This document shows, piece by piece, positions 34,752-45,139 of a stretch of 48,520 nt of DNA. The translations under genes and the position numbers were made by a program. The notes beneath the pieces are model-generated. The model did no database searches. It had not been told where the DNA came from and saw nothing but the letters and a program-made list of their open reading frames with translations. Within the stretch, counting starts at the first letter, position 1; every line of letters begins with the position of its first letter. The DNA comes from Halobacteriales archaeon QS_9_67_17 (GTDB taxonomy: Archaea; Halobacteriota; Halobacteria; Halobacteriales; Haloarculaceae), in NCBI GenBank assembly GCA_003023185.1, contig PXSB01000088.1, positions 7,401 to 55,920 of the forward strand. The letters are read 5' to 3'.

Positions 34752-36166
34752 ATGGTAGACGACCGATTCTCGCGGAAGCTCGACGTGCCGGAGGCGCTGA
34801 CGTTCGACGACGTACTGCTTCGCCCAAAGGAGTCGCGCGTGGAGCCCGACGAGGCGGACACCGCGACGCGCGTGTCGCGCAACGTCGAACTGAACGTCCC
34901 CGTACTCTCGGCGGCGATGGACACCGTCACCGAGGCGGGGCTGGCAATCGAGATGGCTCGACAGGGCGGTCTCGGCGTCATCCACCGGAACATGGACGTA
35001 GCGGAGACGGCCGCGAACGTCGAGGAAGTGAAACGCGCGGACGAACTCATCATCCGCGACGTGGTGACGGCCTCTCCCGAGATGACCGTCGAGGAGGTCG
35101 ACCGCGTGATGGGGCGGTCGGGTGTCTCCGGCGCACCGGTCGTCGACGAGGACGACGAGGTACTCGGTATCATCTCCGGTACCGACATCCGGCCGTACAT
35201 CGGCATCGGCGAGGACGACCCCGTGCGCGAGGCGATGACCGACGAGGTCGTCACCGCGACGGAGGACATCACCGCTCGCGAGGCGCTCGAACTGATGTAC
35301 GAACACAAGATCGAGCGCGTCCCGATTGTCGACAGCGCGAACCGGCTCACCGGGCTCCTCACGATGCGGGGCATCCTGTCGTCGGTCCGTTCGAGACTGA
35401 TCGCGCTCGGGCGGCCGACGAGGCCGGCGCGGACATCGTCTTCATCGACTGTGCACACGCGCACAATCTGGACGTGCTCGACGCCGCCCGCGAGATCAAG
35501 GCGGAGGTGGCCGCGGACGTGGTCGTGGGCAACGTCGGCACCCGCGAGGCCGCGGAGGCCGCCGTCGACTTCGCCGACGGGCTGAAGGTCGGTATCGGCC
35601 CGGGGTCCATCTGTACCACGCGCGTCGTCTCTGGGGCCGGCATGCCCCAGATCACGGCCGTCTCTGAGGTGGCCGACGTGGCCGCGCCCGAGGACGTGCC
35701 CGTCATCGCCGACGGCGGTATCCGCTATTCGGGCGACGCGATCAAGGCCATCGCGGCGGGCGCGGACGCGGTCATGCTCGGCTCCTACTTCGCCGGCACC
35801 GACGAGGCCCCCGGCCGCGTCATCACCATGCAGGGCAAGAAGTACAAGCAGTACCGCGGCATGGGTTCCGTCGGCGCGATGAGCGAGGGCGGCGGCGACC
35901 GCTACCTCAAGGACACCGAGGAGGACGAGGAGTTCGTCCCCGAAGGCGTCGAGGCCGCTACCCCGTACAAGGGGTCGCTCGAAAGTGAACTCCACCAACT
36001 CGTCGGCGGAATGCGCTCCGGCATGGGCTACGTCGGGGCTGCGTCGATCCCCGAGTTCAAGCAGCGCGCCGAGTTCGTCCGCATCTCGCAGGCCGGCCAG
36101 TCGGAGGGCCACCCGCACGACGTGATGATCACCGACGAAGCGCCGAACTACTCGCCCAACGAGTAA
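34752..36166 (+). pseudogene. guaB: IMP dehydrogenase GuaB, internal deletion and frameshift
   Basis: The first frame (from MVDDRFSRKLDVPEALTFDDVLL) gives the N-terminal catalytic strand and two CBS domains (VDEVMGRSGVSGAPVV-like and REALELMYEHKIERVPIVD). At about 35380-35386, after LLTMRGIL, the frame changes and the catalytic barrel continues: [50 protein letters not shown] with the catalytic Cys, then the flap and tail to 36166. About 25-30 residues between are missing, not a multiple of three bases. The enzyme oxidises IMP to XMP for GTP synthesis and is normally essential, so assembly error is likely unless another copy exists. Confidence 0.9.
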
Positions 36167-36211
36167 GTCCAGAGGTTCGCCAATCCTCGGGTCGTCGGTC
36201 GGTCAAAAAGT

Positions 36212-36366
36212 CGCGGTGGGAGGGACTGAAAGGGGCCGGGCGGTACGGGAAGCACGGCGACGTAAGCACCACAGCGAACGTAGTGAGCGAGAAGCGCAGC
36301 GAGCCGCGCGACCGTAGCGCCCGGGGGCTTTCTACACCTCGTTATCCTCCTAATCCCCGGAGTCAC
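36212..36366 (-). repeat. dispersed haloarchaeal repeat, copy B (inverted)
   Basis: On the minus strand this matches copy A at 22222-22378 in ordered blocks: agtgactc, aacgaggtgt, gaaagcccccgg, cggtcgcgcggctcg, tgcttacgtcgccgtgcttc and cccctttcagtccc, with variable spacers. It fills the gap between guaB and the metalloprotease gene and holds no gene. Function unknown. Confidence 0.7.
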
Positions 36367-36431
36367 TTCTAGCTGAACACTACCTGTCGGCTGGGGAGAA
36401 GGCATATGCGAGCCGGATTCCAACCGATCAT

Positions 36432-37385
36432 ATGACGCTGTTTCGTGCGGTCCGGGCGGTTGCGGAGAGTTCCGGCGACGGCCCTATCGACTGGGACGCC
36501 GCCGCGGAGGTCGCGAAGGCCTCCGTCCAGCCCGGTGACCTGACGCTGTCCGAACGCGAGCGCGACGGCTATGCCGCCGACGTGCGCGACGCCCGTGACC
36601 GGGTTCGTGAGGTCGCTGGCATCGACTTCGACCTGCCCGAGACCGTCGAGGTCCAGCACCGCCACCACTGGATCGACGCAAACGTCGATACGTTCCGGCG
36701 TGTCATGGCCCCCGTCGCCGAGGAACTCGATGGCCCGGCTCCCGGCATTGCGCGCTCGGTCAACACGGGTACGACGGGTGCGATGCTCGCGTTCCTCGGC
36801 GGCAACGTGCTCGGGCAGTACGACCCGCTCCTCCTCGCGGACGAGTCGGACCACGCACTCTACTTCCTCCACCCGAACATCGGCAGGGTGGCCGCGACGC
36901 TGAACGTGGAGCCGTCGCGGTTCCGCCGCTGGATCGCGTTCCACGAAGTAGCACACGCTGCGGAGTTCGGCACCGCACCGTGGCTCTCGGAGCTACTCGA
37001 AGAGCGGATGCAGGCGGGCGTCGAGGGACTCACCGAGGGCAGGTTCGAGCGCGACGCGCTCCGCGAGGTGAACGTCGTCATGACGGCCGTCGAGGGGTAC
37101 GCGGAGCTGGTGATGGACCGCGCGTTCGACGACGAGTACGACGACCTGCGCCGGAAGCTCGACGAGCGACGTGGCGGCACCACGCCCGTCGGCAAGCTCG
37201 TCCGTCGGCTGCTCGGCTTCGGGATGAAGCGCGACCAGTACGAGCGCGGCAAGGCGTTCTTCGATGCCGTCGCGGACGACCGAGGCGTCCACGGCGCGAG
37301 CGCCGTCTGGGAGTCGCCCGACCACCTGCCCAGCGACGCGGAACTGGACGACCCCGCGAAGTGGCTAGCGCGCGTCCCGGCCTAG
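36432..37385 (+). CDS. zinc-dependent metalloprotease-like protein (DUF2342 type)
   Basis: The 317-residue protein has the HExxH motif in [21 protein letters not shown] (about residues 175-185) and the flanking pattern of the zincin_2/DUF2342 family often annotated coenzyme F420 biosynthesis-associated. The target is not known. There is no signal peptide or membrane segment, so it should act in the cytoplasm. The start follows a copy of the dispersed repeat. The stop overlaps the convergent gene by three to four bases. Confidence 0.8.
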   Translation: MTLFRAVRAVAESSGDGPIDWDAAAEVAKASVQPGDLTLSERERDGYAADVRDARDRVREVAGIDFDLPETVEVQHRHHWIDANVDTFRRVMAPVAEELDGPAPGIARSVNTGTTGAMLAFLGGNVLGQYDPLLLADESDHALYFLHPNIGRVAATLNVEPSRFRRWIAFHEVAHAAEFGTAPWLSELLEERMQAGVEGLTEGRFERDALREVNVVMTAVEGYAELVMDRAFDDEYDDLRRKLDERRGGTTPVGKLVRRLLGFGMKRDQYERGKAFFDAVADDRGVHGASAVWESPDHLPSDAELDDPAKWLARVPA

Positions 37386-39550
37386 GGCTCCCAGTCGAGC
37401 GCCGCCGTGAGGTCGTGTCGCGGCGGCGAGCAGGCGCGAGCGCGGCAGGCGTAGACGGTCGGCTCCGCGCCCGTCACGTCGGCATCCTCCCCACCGCGCG
37501 CCTCTCGTCCCGCCCAGATCGGTGGAGCCTCCGCCGCTCCGAGGGTGTCGAGCCACGACCGTAGCCCCTCGTCGGTCGGCGGTCGCACCGAGAGGAGTCG
37601 CAGTGGGAGATAGCGGTCCCCGAGCGTCTCCCGCCACGCGTCCGGGAGGCCGTCGGCGGCGACGGTCAACTCGCGGCGACCGACCGCGAGTCCGTCCGCC
37701 GCGAGCACGAACGCGGCGTGTTCCAGCGGACTCGATTCGAGCGTGCTCGCGTGCGTCTCCGTCACCGTCTCCGCGACCGTGGCGAACTCGTCGTCCGGCG
37801 TGAAATGTGACAGCGCGTCGAGCGTCTCGACGGCAACCCCGGTGCTCGACGGCGTCGACGAGTCGTCGAGTTCCTGTGGCCGCGCGACCAGCGACTCGCC
37901 GTCCGCGGGCGTGAAGTAGAGCGTCCCCTGCTTCTCGTCGTAGAAGTCACGCACCAGCGCGCGCCCGAGCGACAGCGCGAACGCGAGATGTTCGACCTCG
38001 CCCGTGGCCTCGTAGGTATTCAACGCCCCGCGCGCGAGGAAGGCGTAATCCTCCAGATAGCCGTCACCTTGGGCGTTGCCGCCGGACCCGCCGTCACCCT
38101 TCCAGAGCCGGGCCAGCGACTCGTCGTCCCACAGCCGTTCCCGAACAAAATCGAGCGCGTCGGCCGCCACGTCGGCGTACCGCTCGTCGAGCACCAGTCC
38201 TGCCTCTGCGAACGCGGAAATCATCAGTCCGTTCCAGCCCGCGAGCACCTTCTCGTCGCGGCCGGGGCGAGGCCGCTCGGCGCGGGCGGAGCGTGCCTGC
38301 TCCTCGGCGTGGGCGAGCCGTTCCTCGACTGCCGACTCGTCGAGGTCGAACTCGGCTGCGAGATCGGGGATCGACGCCTGTTCGGTCAGCACGTTCCACC
38401 CCGTCACCGACGCGTCGAGTTCCTGCTCGGGGTCGAAGTTGCCAGCGTCGCTCACGCCGTAGCGGGCACAGAACAGGTCGGCAGCGTCGACGGCGGCCGC
38501 CACGTCCTCCGGCGTCCAGACGTAGTACGCGCCCTCGACCTGTTCGCCGTCGTACTCCGAGCGGGCGTCGAGCGTCGCGTAGAAGCCACCGTCGGGGTGC
38601 TGGAGTTCCCGCTCGACGAACCCGAGCGTCTCGGCCGCCACCTCGGCGTATCGCTTCGTGCCGAACAGCTGGTAGCCAGCGAGGAACGTCCGGACAAGAC
38701 CCGCCTGATCGTACAGCATCTTCTCGAAGTGCGGGACGACCCATTTGCGGTCGGTGCAGTAGCGGTGGAAGCCGCCGCCGAGGTGGTCGTAGAGCCCGCC
38801 CGAGGCCATCGCGTCGAGCGTCTCGCGGGCGACGGTGCGGTAGGTGTCCGTGTCCTCGCGGGCCGCGGCGCGGAGAAGTAGGTCGACGCGCGGCGGGTTG
38901 GGGAACTTCTGTCCCCGGCCGAAGCCGCCGTACTCGCGGTCGGCCCGTCGCACCGCGTCGCTGGCGGCGCTGTCGAGGAACGCGGCGTCCGGGGCCGTGC
39001 CAGGGTCGTCGGGCACCTCCTCCAGTTCCCCCTTTGCCGCCGCGGTCCACTGTTCGGCCCGCTCCTCCATATCCGCGCGCTCTTCGGGGTCGCTCCACGC
39101 GTCGGCGATCCGGTCGACCAACTGACGGAAGCCGGGTTGGTTCCGCTTCGACTCCTTCGGGAAGTAGGTGCCGACGAAGAACGGCTTGCCGTCGGGCGTA
39201 CAGAAGACGCTGAGCGGCCAGCCGGCCTGTCCGCGGACGAGCTGACAGACGGTGATGTACAACGAGTCGAGGTCCGGTCGCTCCTCGCGGTCCACCTTGA
39301 TGGGCACGAACGACTCGTTGAGCCGGTCGGCGATAGCGGCGTCCTCGAAGCTCTCCTCGGCCATCACGTGACACCAGTGACACGACGAGTAGCCGACCGA
39401 GAGGAAGAGCGGCTTGTCCTCCCGCTCGGCGGCCGCGAGGGCGTCGTCGTCCCACGGCTGCCAGTGGACCGGATTGTCGGCGTGCTGTCGGAGATACGGC
39501 GACGCCGCTCCCCCGAGGCGGTTCCGCGCGAGTGGGTCCGTGTCGCTCAT
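37382..39550 (-). CDS. thioredoxin-domain protein (YyaL/SPATA20 family)
   Basis: The 722-residue protein begins [30 protein letters not shown] (in part) and has a thioredoxin-like domain with the CHWCH motif at about 53-57, followed by a (alpha/alpha)6 barrel resembling glycosidase or cellobiose-epimerase folds (blocks [43 protein letters not shown]). The family is conserved from bacteria to mammals without a firm function. The in-frame upstream extension is rejected since homology begins at this ATG. It converges on the metalloprotease gene. Confidence 0.88.
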   Translation of the reverse strand: MSDTDPLARNRLGGAASPYLRQHADNPVHWQPWDDDALAAAEREDKPLFLSVGYSSCHWCHVMAEESFEDAAIADRLNESFVPIKVDREERPDLDSLYITVCQLVRGQAGWPLSVFCTPDGKPFFVGTYFPKESKRNQPGFRQLVDRIADAWSDPEERADMEERAEQWTAAAKGELEEVPDDPGTAPDAAFLDSAASDAVRRADREYGGFGRGQKFPNPPRVDLLLRAAAREDTDTYRTVARETLDAMASGGLYDHLGGGFHRYCTDRKWVVPHFEKMLYDQAGLVRTFLAGYQLFGTKRYAEVAAETLGFVERELQHPDGGFYATLDARSEYDGEQVEGAYYVWTPEDVAAAVDAADLFCARYGVSDAGNFDPEQELDASVTGWNVLTEQASIPDLAAEFDLDESAVEERLAHAEEQARSARAERPRPGRDEKVLAGWNGLMISAFAEAGLVLDERYADVAADALDFVRERLWDDESLARLWKGDGGSGGNAQGDGYLEDYAFLARGALNTYEATGEVEHLAFALSLGRALVRDFYDEKQGTLYFTPADGESLVARPQELDDSSTPSSTGVAVETLDALSHFTPDDEFATVAETVTETHASTLESSPLEHAAFVLAADGLAVGRRELTVAADGLPDAWRETLGDRYLPLRLLSVRPPTDEGLRSWLDTLGAAEAPPIWAGREARGGEDADVTGAEPTVYACRARACSPPRHDLTAALDWEP

Positions 39551-39658
39551 ACGACTGCTTGGACGGCCTGCCTCAAGAAGGCCCGTCCGCCCGAGGCGTG
39601 CTACCGCCCTGTTCGCAGGAAGCGAAGCCTTGTTAGTCATTCCTTGTCACGGTGAGAT

Positions 39659-41311
39659 ATGGCACCGACGAGACGGCTCGACGCCTACCGGTTCCACGAG
39701 CGGGCGTGGGAGAGCTACGACGAGTTGCGGGAGGACTTCGAGTGGGTCGTCCCGGAGCGGTTCAACATGGCCGCATACGTCTGTGACCGGTGGGCCGCCG
39801 AGCGACCGGACGTGCCGGCCCTGCTGGTCGACGGGGCACGCCGCGAGACGCTGACGTACGCCGACCTCGACGCGGCCGCGAGTCGCCTCGCTCGCTATCT
39901 CCGCGCGTCCGGCGTCGAGCGGGGGGACCGCGTGGGCGTCAACGCGCCACAGTGTCCGGAAACCGCCGTCGCCCACCTCGCCTGCTGGAAGCTCGGCGCC
40001 GTCTCGGTGCCGCTGTCGACGCTGTTCGGTCCCGACGCGCTCGAATACCGCCTCGACGACGCCGACGCGGTCGCCGCTGTGGTCCACGACGACAGCGTCG
40101 AGGCGTTCCGCGAGGGGACGACCGACCTCGATTTCGGCACGGTCGCGCTCGTGGGGGAGACAGAGCCAGCCCGCGCGAACGAGGTCGACTTCGACGCCGC
40201 GCTCGCAGGCCACGACCCGGCGTTCGAGGCGGTCGACACCGCCGCCGAGGACGACGCGCTGCTCATCTACACCTCCGGCACGACGGGCGACCCGAAGGGG
40301 GTGCGACACGCCCACCGGATGTTGCTCGGCCATCTCCCGCTGTTTCTCACGTCGTTTTGCAACCTCGATTTACGCGACGGCGACGCGTTCTGGACGCCCT
40401 CGGAGTGGGCGTGGATCGCCTCGCTGTTCGACGTGGTCGTGCCGGCGCTCTACTACGGCCGGTCCGTGGTCGTCCACGAGTCGGCGGGATCGTTCGACCC
40501 CGGGGCCGCCTTCGACGTACTCGACCGCAACGGCGTGACGAACTTCTTCGCGCCGCCGACCGCGCTCCGCATGATGATGACCGTCGATGCGGACCCCGTC
40601 GAGAGCGTCCGTGTCGTCGCTTCCGGCGGCGAGTCGCTCGGCGAGAGCGTGGTCTCGTGGGCCGACGGCGTCTTCGACGGCGCGGCCGTCCACGAAGGAT
40701 ACGGACAGACGGAGGCCAACATGCTCGTGGGCGACTGCACCGCGCTCGCAGAGTCACGGGAGGGGTACATCGGCCTTCCCGGGCCGGGCCACGAGGTCGC
40801 GGTCGTCGACCCCGACACGGCAGAGCCGACCGTCGAGCCGGGAGAGGTGGGCGAAATCGCCGTCCGCTACGCGGACAATCCGGTCTGCTTCGTCGAGTAC
40901 TGGAACAAGCCGGCGACGACGGCCGAGAAGGTCACGGACGGCTGGCTCCGCACCGAGGATCTGGGCCGGATGGACGCCGACGGCTACGTCGCCTTCGAGG
41001 CGCGCAAGGACAACGTGATCATCTCAGCCGGCTACCGTATCGGTCCCGTCGAAATTGAGGAGTCGCTGGCCGACCACGAGGCGGTCGCGGACGCGGCCGT
41101 CGTCGGCGTTCCCGACGAGGAGCGCGGCGAGGTGCCGAAGGCGTTCGTCGTGCTCGACGGCTCCGAGCCGAGCGACGAGATGCGCGACCGCCTCCGCTCG
41201 CACGTCCGTGACCGCCTCGCGAAGTACGAGTACCCCCGCGACATCGTCTTCCGCGAGTCGCTCCCCAAGACCGAGACCGGCAAACTGCGGCGAGCGTCGC
41301 TGAAGGAGTGA
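39659..41311 (+). CDS. acyl-CoA synthetase (AMP-forming)
   Basis: The 550-residue protein has the adenylate-forming motifs in order: YTSGTTGDPKGV (A3, about 204-215), GYGQTE (A5, about 346), WLRTEDLGRMDADGY (A7-A8), FEARKDNVIISAGYRIGP (hinge) and LPKTETGKLRR with the catalytic Lys near the end (A10). It activates a carboxylic acid to acyl-AMP and acyl-CoA; the resemblance to medium-chain ligases is a guess. It is followed directly by the convergent histidine kinase stop, with no gap between the two stop codons. Confidence 0.9.
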   Translation: MAPTRRLDAYRFHERAWESYDELREDFEWVVPERFNMAAYVCDRWAAERPDVPALLVDGARRETLTYADLDAAASRLARYLRASGVERGDRVGVNAPQCPETAVAHLACWKLGAVSVPLSTLFGPDALEYRLDDADAVAAVVHDDSVEAFREGTTDLDFGTVALVGETEPARANEVDFDAALAGHDPAFEAVDTAAEDDALLIYTSGTTGDPKGVRHAHRMLLGHLPLFLTSFCNLDLRDGDAFWTPSEWAWIASLFDVVVPALYYGRSVVVHESAGSFDPGAAFDVLDRNGVTNFFAPPTALRMMMTVDADPVESVRVVASGGESLGESVVSWADGVFDGAAVHEGYGQTEANMLVGDCTALAESREGYIGLPGPGHEVAVVDPDTAEPTVEPGEVGEIAVRYADNPVCFVEYWNKPATTAEKVTDGWLRTEDLGRMDADGYVAFEARKDNVIISAGYRIGPVEIEESLADHEAVADAAVVGVPDEERGEVPKAFVVLDGSEPSDEMRDRLRSHVRDRLAKYEYPRDIVFRESLPKTETGKLRRASLKE

Positions 41312-43232
41312 TCAGACGGTCGGCACTTCGACGACGATCCGGCTCCCCGACGGGCCGGTCTCGACCACGTCGACGGAGCCGTCCAGATCCCGCACGACCC
41401 ACCGAACGAGCCAGAGGCCGAGCCCCTGTCCGTGTGAGACGGGCGTCTCCTCGCCGGTCTGGAACACCGTCTGCTCCATCTCGGGGAGTCCCGGTCCGTC
41501 GTCGGTGACGACGAATCGGACGCCGTCGTCGGTCGGCGTCGCGGTCACGCGGACGTGCGGGTCGGAGTCGGCGTGGGCGACGGCGTTCTCACACAGCTCG
41601 CGGAGCGCGGAGTAGAGGTCGCCGTCGACCGACCGCTCCATCTCTGCCGGGTCGACGTCCACGTCGACGCCGTGGCTGCGAGACACATCCGCGGCGACCC
41701 GTTCGAGCAGGTTCGCAGGTCGGTACTGGTCGCCCGCGAGGCCGTCGACGGTGCGGTCCTGTATCCGCCGGGCCTTCTCGCTCAGCGACCGCAGCGTCTC
41801 TGCCCGGGTCTCGATGGTGTCGAGCGCCGCTCCCACCGTCTCGTCGTCGGTCGCGTCCGCGGCGATGCTGGCGTGTCCCGAGACGATGTTCACCTCGTTG
41901 CGGACGTTGTGCCGGAGGACGCGGTTCATCACGGCGTTGAGCCGTTCGCGCCGCTTCTGCTCGCTCACGTCGCGTATCTTCACCAACAGCAGCGTCCGCC
42001 CCTCGATGTCCACCCGCGAGAACCGCGCCTCGGCCGGGAGAGTCTGGCCGTCGGCCGTCGTGTAGGTGATGTCTTCCGCGCGGGCGTCGCCGGTTTCGAA
42101 CGCCTCCGTGGCGACCGCGCGAACCCGCCCGGCCTCGCCGGGGTGGAGCAGTTCCAGCGGGGCACCGATCAGCTCCTCGCGCTCGTAGCCGAGCAGTTCC
42201 GTCGCCCGCTCGTTGCAGTCCACAATCTCGTCGGCGGTGGTGACGAACGCCGCGTCGTTGTCCGCCTCGAAGAACGCGCGAAACCGGTCACGGGCCGCCT
42301 GTAGCGACTGTGCTCTCTCCGCCTGCTCCAGCGCGGCGGTCGTGTTCTCGGCCAGCAACTCCGCGTGTTTGAGCGTCGTCTCGTCGAAACTTCCCGGCTC
42401 GGAGTCGCCGCTGTTGACGACGCCGTGCTCGCCCAGTGGGACGATGAGTTCACTCCGGATCTCGGTGTCGTCGTTGTGGACGGCGGAAATCGCGCTCACG
42501 TCGTCGTGGCTGCGTGTCTCGCCGTCCTGAAACGCGCGCCACGAGATGCTGCCCGAGCCGTCGAACGTCGGCGGGTCGCCGACCAGCGTCTCCGACTCCT
42601 CGGTCCACGCGACCGGTTCCAGCACGTCTCGGTCCTCGTCGTACAGCCAGACGCCGGTCACCGGGAGGTTGAGCGTCTCCGCGAACGCCTCTACTGCCCG
42701 CTCCGCGACCGTCTCGCGGCTGTCGGCGGCCATCAACTATCAACGTCTCGGCGTACCGCGCGAGATGGCGGAGAAACAGCCGGTCGTCGGCGTCGAACTC
42801 GCGGTCGGTCGGCGTCGGCTGGACGAAGAACAGCGACCCGTACTCCGCGCCGTTGACGACGAGCCGAGCGCCGACGTAACAGCCGACCGAGTCGTCCGGG
42901 GCACCGTTCGGCGTAGAGGCCGCGCCGGTGTCCGAGATGAACACCGTCTCCTGTTCCGGGCTGAGGAGACCACAGTAACTGTCCTCGATGGGGGGCTGGA
43001 TGTCGTCGTCGAACGCGGATTGGCCGACGCTGCACCGGGGCTTCCACGCTTCGTCTTCGAACACCGAGAGGTAGGCTTCCTCGGCATCGAACCGGTCGAT
43101 CCCGAGCAAGAGGAGCCGCTCGATCCGCGACTCGACCGTGGCGCCTCGGTCAGCGATGGCGTCGCTCGCCGCCTCCTGATACGCTTCGAGCGATGTCAGA
43201 CCGTCGGCGACCGGCTCCCCCTCGTCTATCAT
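41312..43232 (-). pseudogene. GAF-GAF-PAS sensor histidine kinase, internal deletion and frameshift
   Basis: From the ATG at 43232 the first frame gives a GAF-type sensor domain (LERLLLLGIDRFDAEEAYLSV, ADDRLFLRHLARYAETLI). At about 42734-42742 the frame changes and a second GAF (ETVAERAVEAFAETLNLPVTG), a PAS domain (ATELLGYEREELIGAP), a HisKA-like helix with RHNVRNEV and the phosphoacceptor His, and a HATPase (ENAVAHA, DDGPGLP, GQGLGLWLV) follow to 41312. About 20 linker residues are absent. No response regulator is adjacent. As sequenced, the sensor would be separated from the kinase; an error or a decayed gene are both possible. Confidence 0.85.
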
Positions 43233-43357
43233 CGGGCCTTGCAATCACGAGTCCGACGGGGGACTTGAGTCTGGTGGCACCGGGCATCCGCGTGCGTGAA
43301 GGCACGCGGTCTGCGGGGAAACCAACCTTTACACGCGACTGTGCCGGTAGCCCGCGT

Positions 43358-44656
43358 ATGCACGAGGACGAACGGGTGTTGCTCGTCGGCGGCGGGGGCC
43401 GTGAACACGCCATCGCTCGCGCCGTCGCGCGCTCGGACGCGACTCTGTACGCCTGCGCGTCAAACCGGAACCCCGGCATCGCGTCGCTCGCGGCCGAGGT
43501 CGAGACGCTCGACGAGACGGACCCCGAGGCGGTCGTCGCCTACGCCCGCGAGGTGGACGCCACCGTCGCCGTCGTCGGGCCGGAAGCGCCCCTCGCCGCG
43601 GGCGTGAGCGACGCGCTCGACGACGCCGGCGTCTACGCGTTCGCACCCAACGCCGCCGAGGCGCGCATCGAGACGGACAAGCAGTTCCAGCGAACCTTCC
43701 TCGACGAGCACGACATCGCGGGCAACCCCGACTACGCGACGTTCGAGGACACCGAGGCCGCGTGCGCGTACATCGACGAGTACGACGGCGACCTCGCGGT
43801 GAAACCCGCCGGCCTGACGGGCGGGAAGGGCGTCCGCGTCATCGGCGATCAGGTGACGGCCGACGAGGCGAAGGCGTACCTCCGCGACAGCGACTACGAC
43901 CGCGTCGTGCTGGAGGAGCGACTGGTCGGCGAGGAGTTCACCGTGCAAGCACTGGTAGCCGACGGCGACCTCCGCGTTACCCCCGCCGTACAGGACCACA
44001 AGCGCGCCTACGAGGGCGACGAGGGACCGAACACCGGCGGCATGGGGAGCTACTCCGCCGCGACGCGTGAACTCCCGTTCATGGAACGCGACGAGTACGA
44101 CGCTGCCGTCGACATCATGGAATCGGTGGTCGATGCGCTCTCGGGCTACAAGGGAATCCTCTACGGCCAGTTCATGCTCACCGCCGACGGCCCGAAGATT
44201 GTGGAGTTCAACGCCCGCTTCGGCGACCCGGAGGCGACGAACACGTTGCCCGTCCTCGAAACGTCGTTCCTCGACGTGCTCGTGGCCGCCCGCGAGGGTG
44301 ACCCGCTCCCCGAGCTGTCGTTCAGCGAGGAGGCCACCGTCTGCAAGTATGCGGTTCCCGCGGGCTATCCGACGGACCCCGACGGCGGGACGCGCGTGAG
44401 CATCGACGCCGACTCGGCGGGCGACGCACGCCTCTACTACGCCAGCGTCGACGCCCGCGAGGACGGCATCTACACGACCACCTCCCGGTCCTTTGCCGTC
44501 GTCGGCGTCGCGGACACCATCGCCGACGCCGAATCTATCACCGACGACGCGCTCGCCGAGGCCGGCGACGACGGGCTTCGCTCTCGCCGCGACATCGGCA
44601 AGGCCGACCTCGTCCAGCAGCGAATCGACCACATGAACGAACTGCGTAACAACTAG
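43358..44656 (+). CDS. purD: phosphoribosylamine-glycine ligase PurD
   Basis: The 432-residue ATP-grasp enzyme joins glycine to phosphoribosylamine in purine synthesis. Motifs: LLVGGGGREHAIA at the start, VVGPEAPLAAGV, KPAGLTGGKGVRVIG (ATP-grasp), RAYEGDEGPNTGGMGSYS and IVEFNARFGDPE. The ATG at 43358 is chosen because homology begins MHEDERVLL, excluding a long upstream frame extension. Its last codons (RRDIGKADLVQQRIDHMNELR) recur in diverged form 1.25 kb downstream. The stop overlaps the convergent PIN gene by three bases. Confidence 0.95.
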   Translation: MHEDERVLLVGGGGREHAIARAVARSDATLYACASNRNPGIASLAAEVETLDETDPEAVVAYAREVDATVAVVGPEAPLAAGVSDALDDAGVYAFAPNAAEARIETDKQFQRTFLDEHDIAGNPDYATFEDTEAACAYIDEYDGDLAVKPAGLTGGKGVRVIGDQVTADEAKAYLRDSDYDRVVLEERLVGEEFTVQALVADGDLRVTPAVQDHKRAYEGDEGPNTGGMGSYSAATRELPFMERDEYDAAVDIMESVVDALSGYKGILYGQFMLTADGPKIVEFNARFGDPEATNTLPVLETSFLDVLVAAREGDPLPELSFSEEATVCKYAVPAGYPTDPDGGTRVSIDADSAGDARLYYASVDAREDGIYTTTSRSFAVVGVADTIADAESITDDALAEAGDDGLRSRRDIGKADLVQQRIDHMNELRNN

Positions 44657-45135
44657 TCGGTTAGTGCTCGTATCTCCACCTCGAAGTAGTCACGAAAGAA
44701 CCCGGCGTCAAACGTAACGAGTGCGTCGGCCTCCTGTTCTGCGTGCGCGCCGATGACGAAATCGGAGGGTACGTGCCGTCGCGCGCTGACTGGAGAGCCA
44801 CAATCCGGACAGTCAAAGACGGTCTCGGTTCCACAGACCGAACACTGGAGCGCGTCGCCGCGACGGTCGAGATACCGACGGAACGCCTGTCCGGCGGTGT
44901 AGCGCGTCTCGGTAGTGGGTACACTCAACTCTATGCCTGTTTCGTCGAGAAACTCGTCGAGACTATCCTGTGACCCGAATCCGGAGTCGGCTGCTAACTC
45001 GGTGTACACCGGCGGCGTAATCACTACTGCACCACTCCTCGCCGCCGTGCCGAGCAGTTCCTTGGCACGCTCGTTGTGCGTGTCACTCGGATAGAGCAGC
45101 GCAAACAGCGCGCTCGTGTCTATCGCTGTCCGCAT
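44653..45135 (-). CDS. PIN-domain toxin with an internal zinc ribbon
   Basis: The 160-residue protein starts MRTAIDTSALFALLYP with the PIN catalytic Asp, has VYTELAAD with a Glu, and ends with ALVTFDAGFFRDYF, the last acidic site. Between them at about 96-117 is CSVCGTETVFDCPDCG, a four-Cys zinc ribbon not found in ordinary VapC toxins, followed by ARRHVPSDFVIGAHA. It probably cuts RNA and is blocked by the AbrB-type protein encoded four bases upstream. It lies in the segment bounded by two purD tails and runs convergent to purD. Confidence 0.82.
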   Translation of the reverse strand: MRTAIDTSALFALLYPSDTHNERAKELLGTAARSGAVVITPPVYTELAADSGFGSQDSLDEFLDETGIELSVPTTETRYTAGQAFRRYLDRRGDALQCSVCGTETVFDCPDCGSPVSARRHVPSDFVIGAHAEQEADALVTFDAGFFRDYFEVEIRALTD

Positions 45136-45139
45136 ATGG

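Noticed and set aside
38094-39455. Second minus-strand frame of 453 codons within the thioredoxin-domain gene
   Set aside because: Arg/Gly-rich out-of-phase reading of the same strand; no motif.
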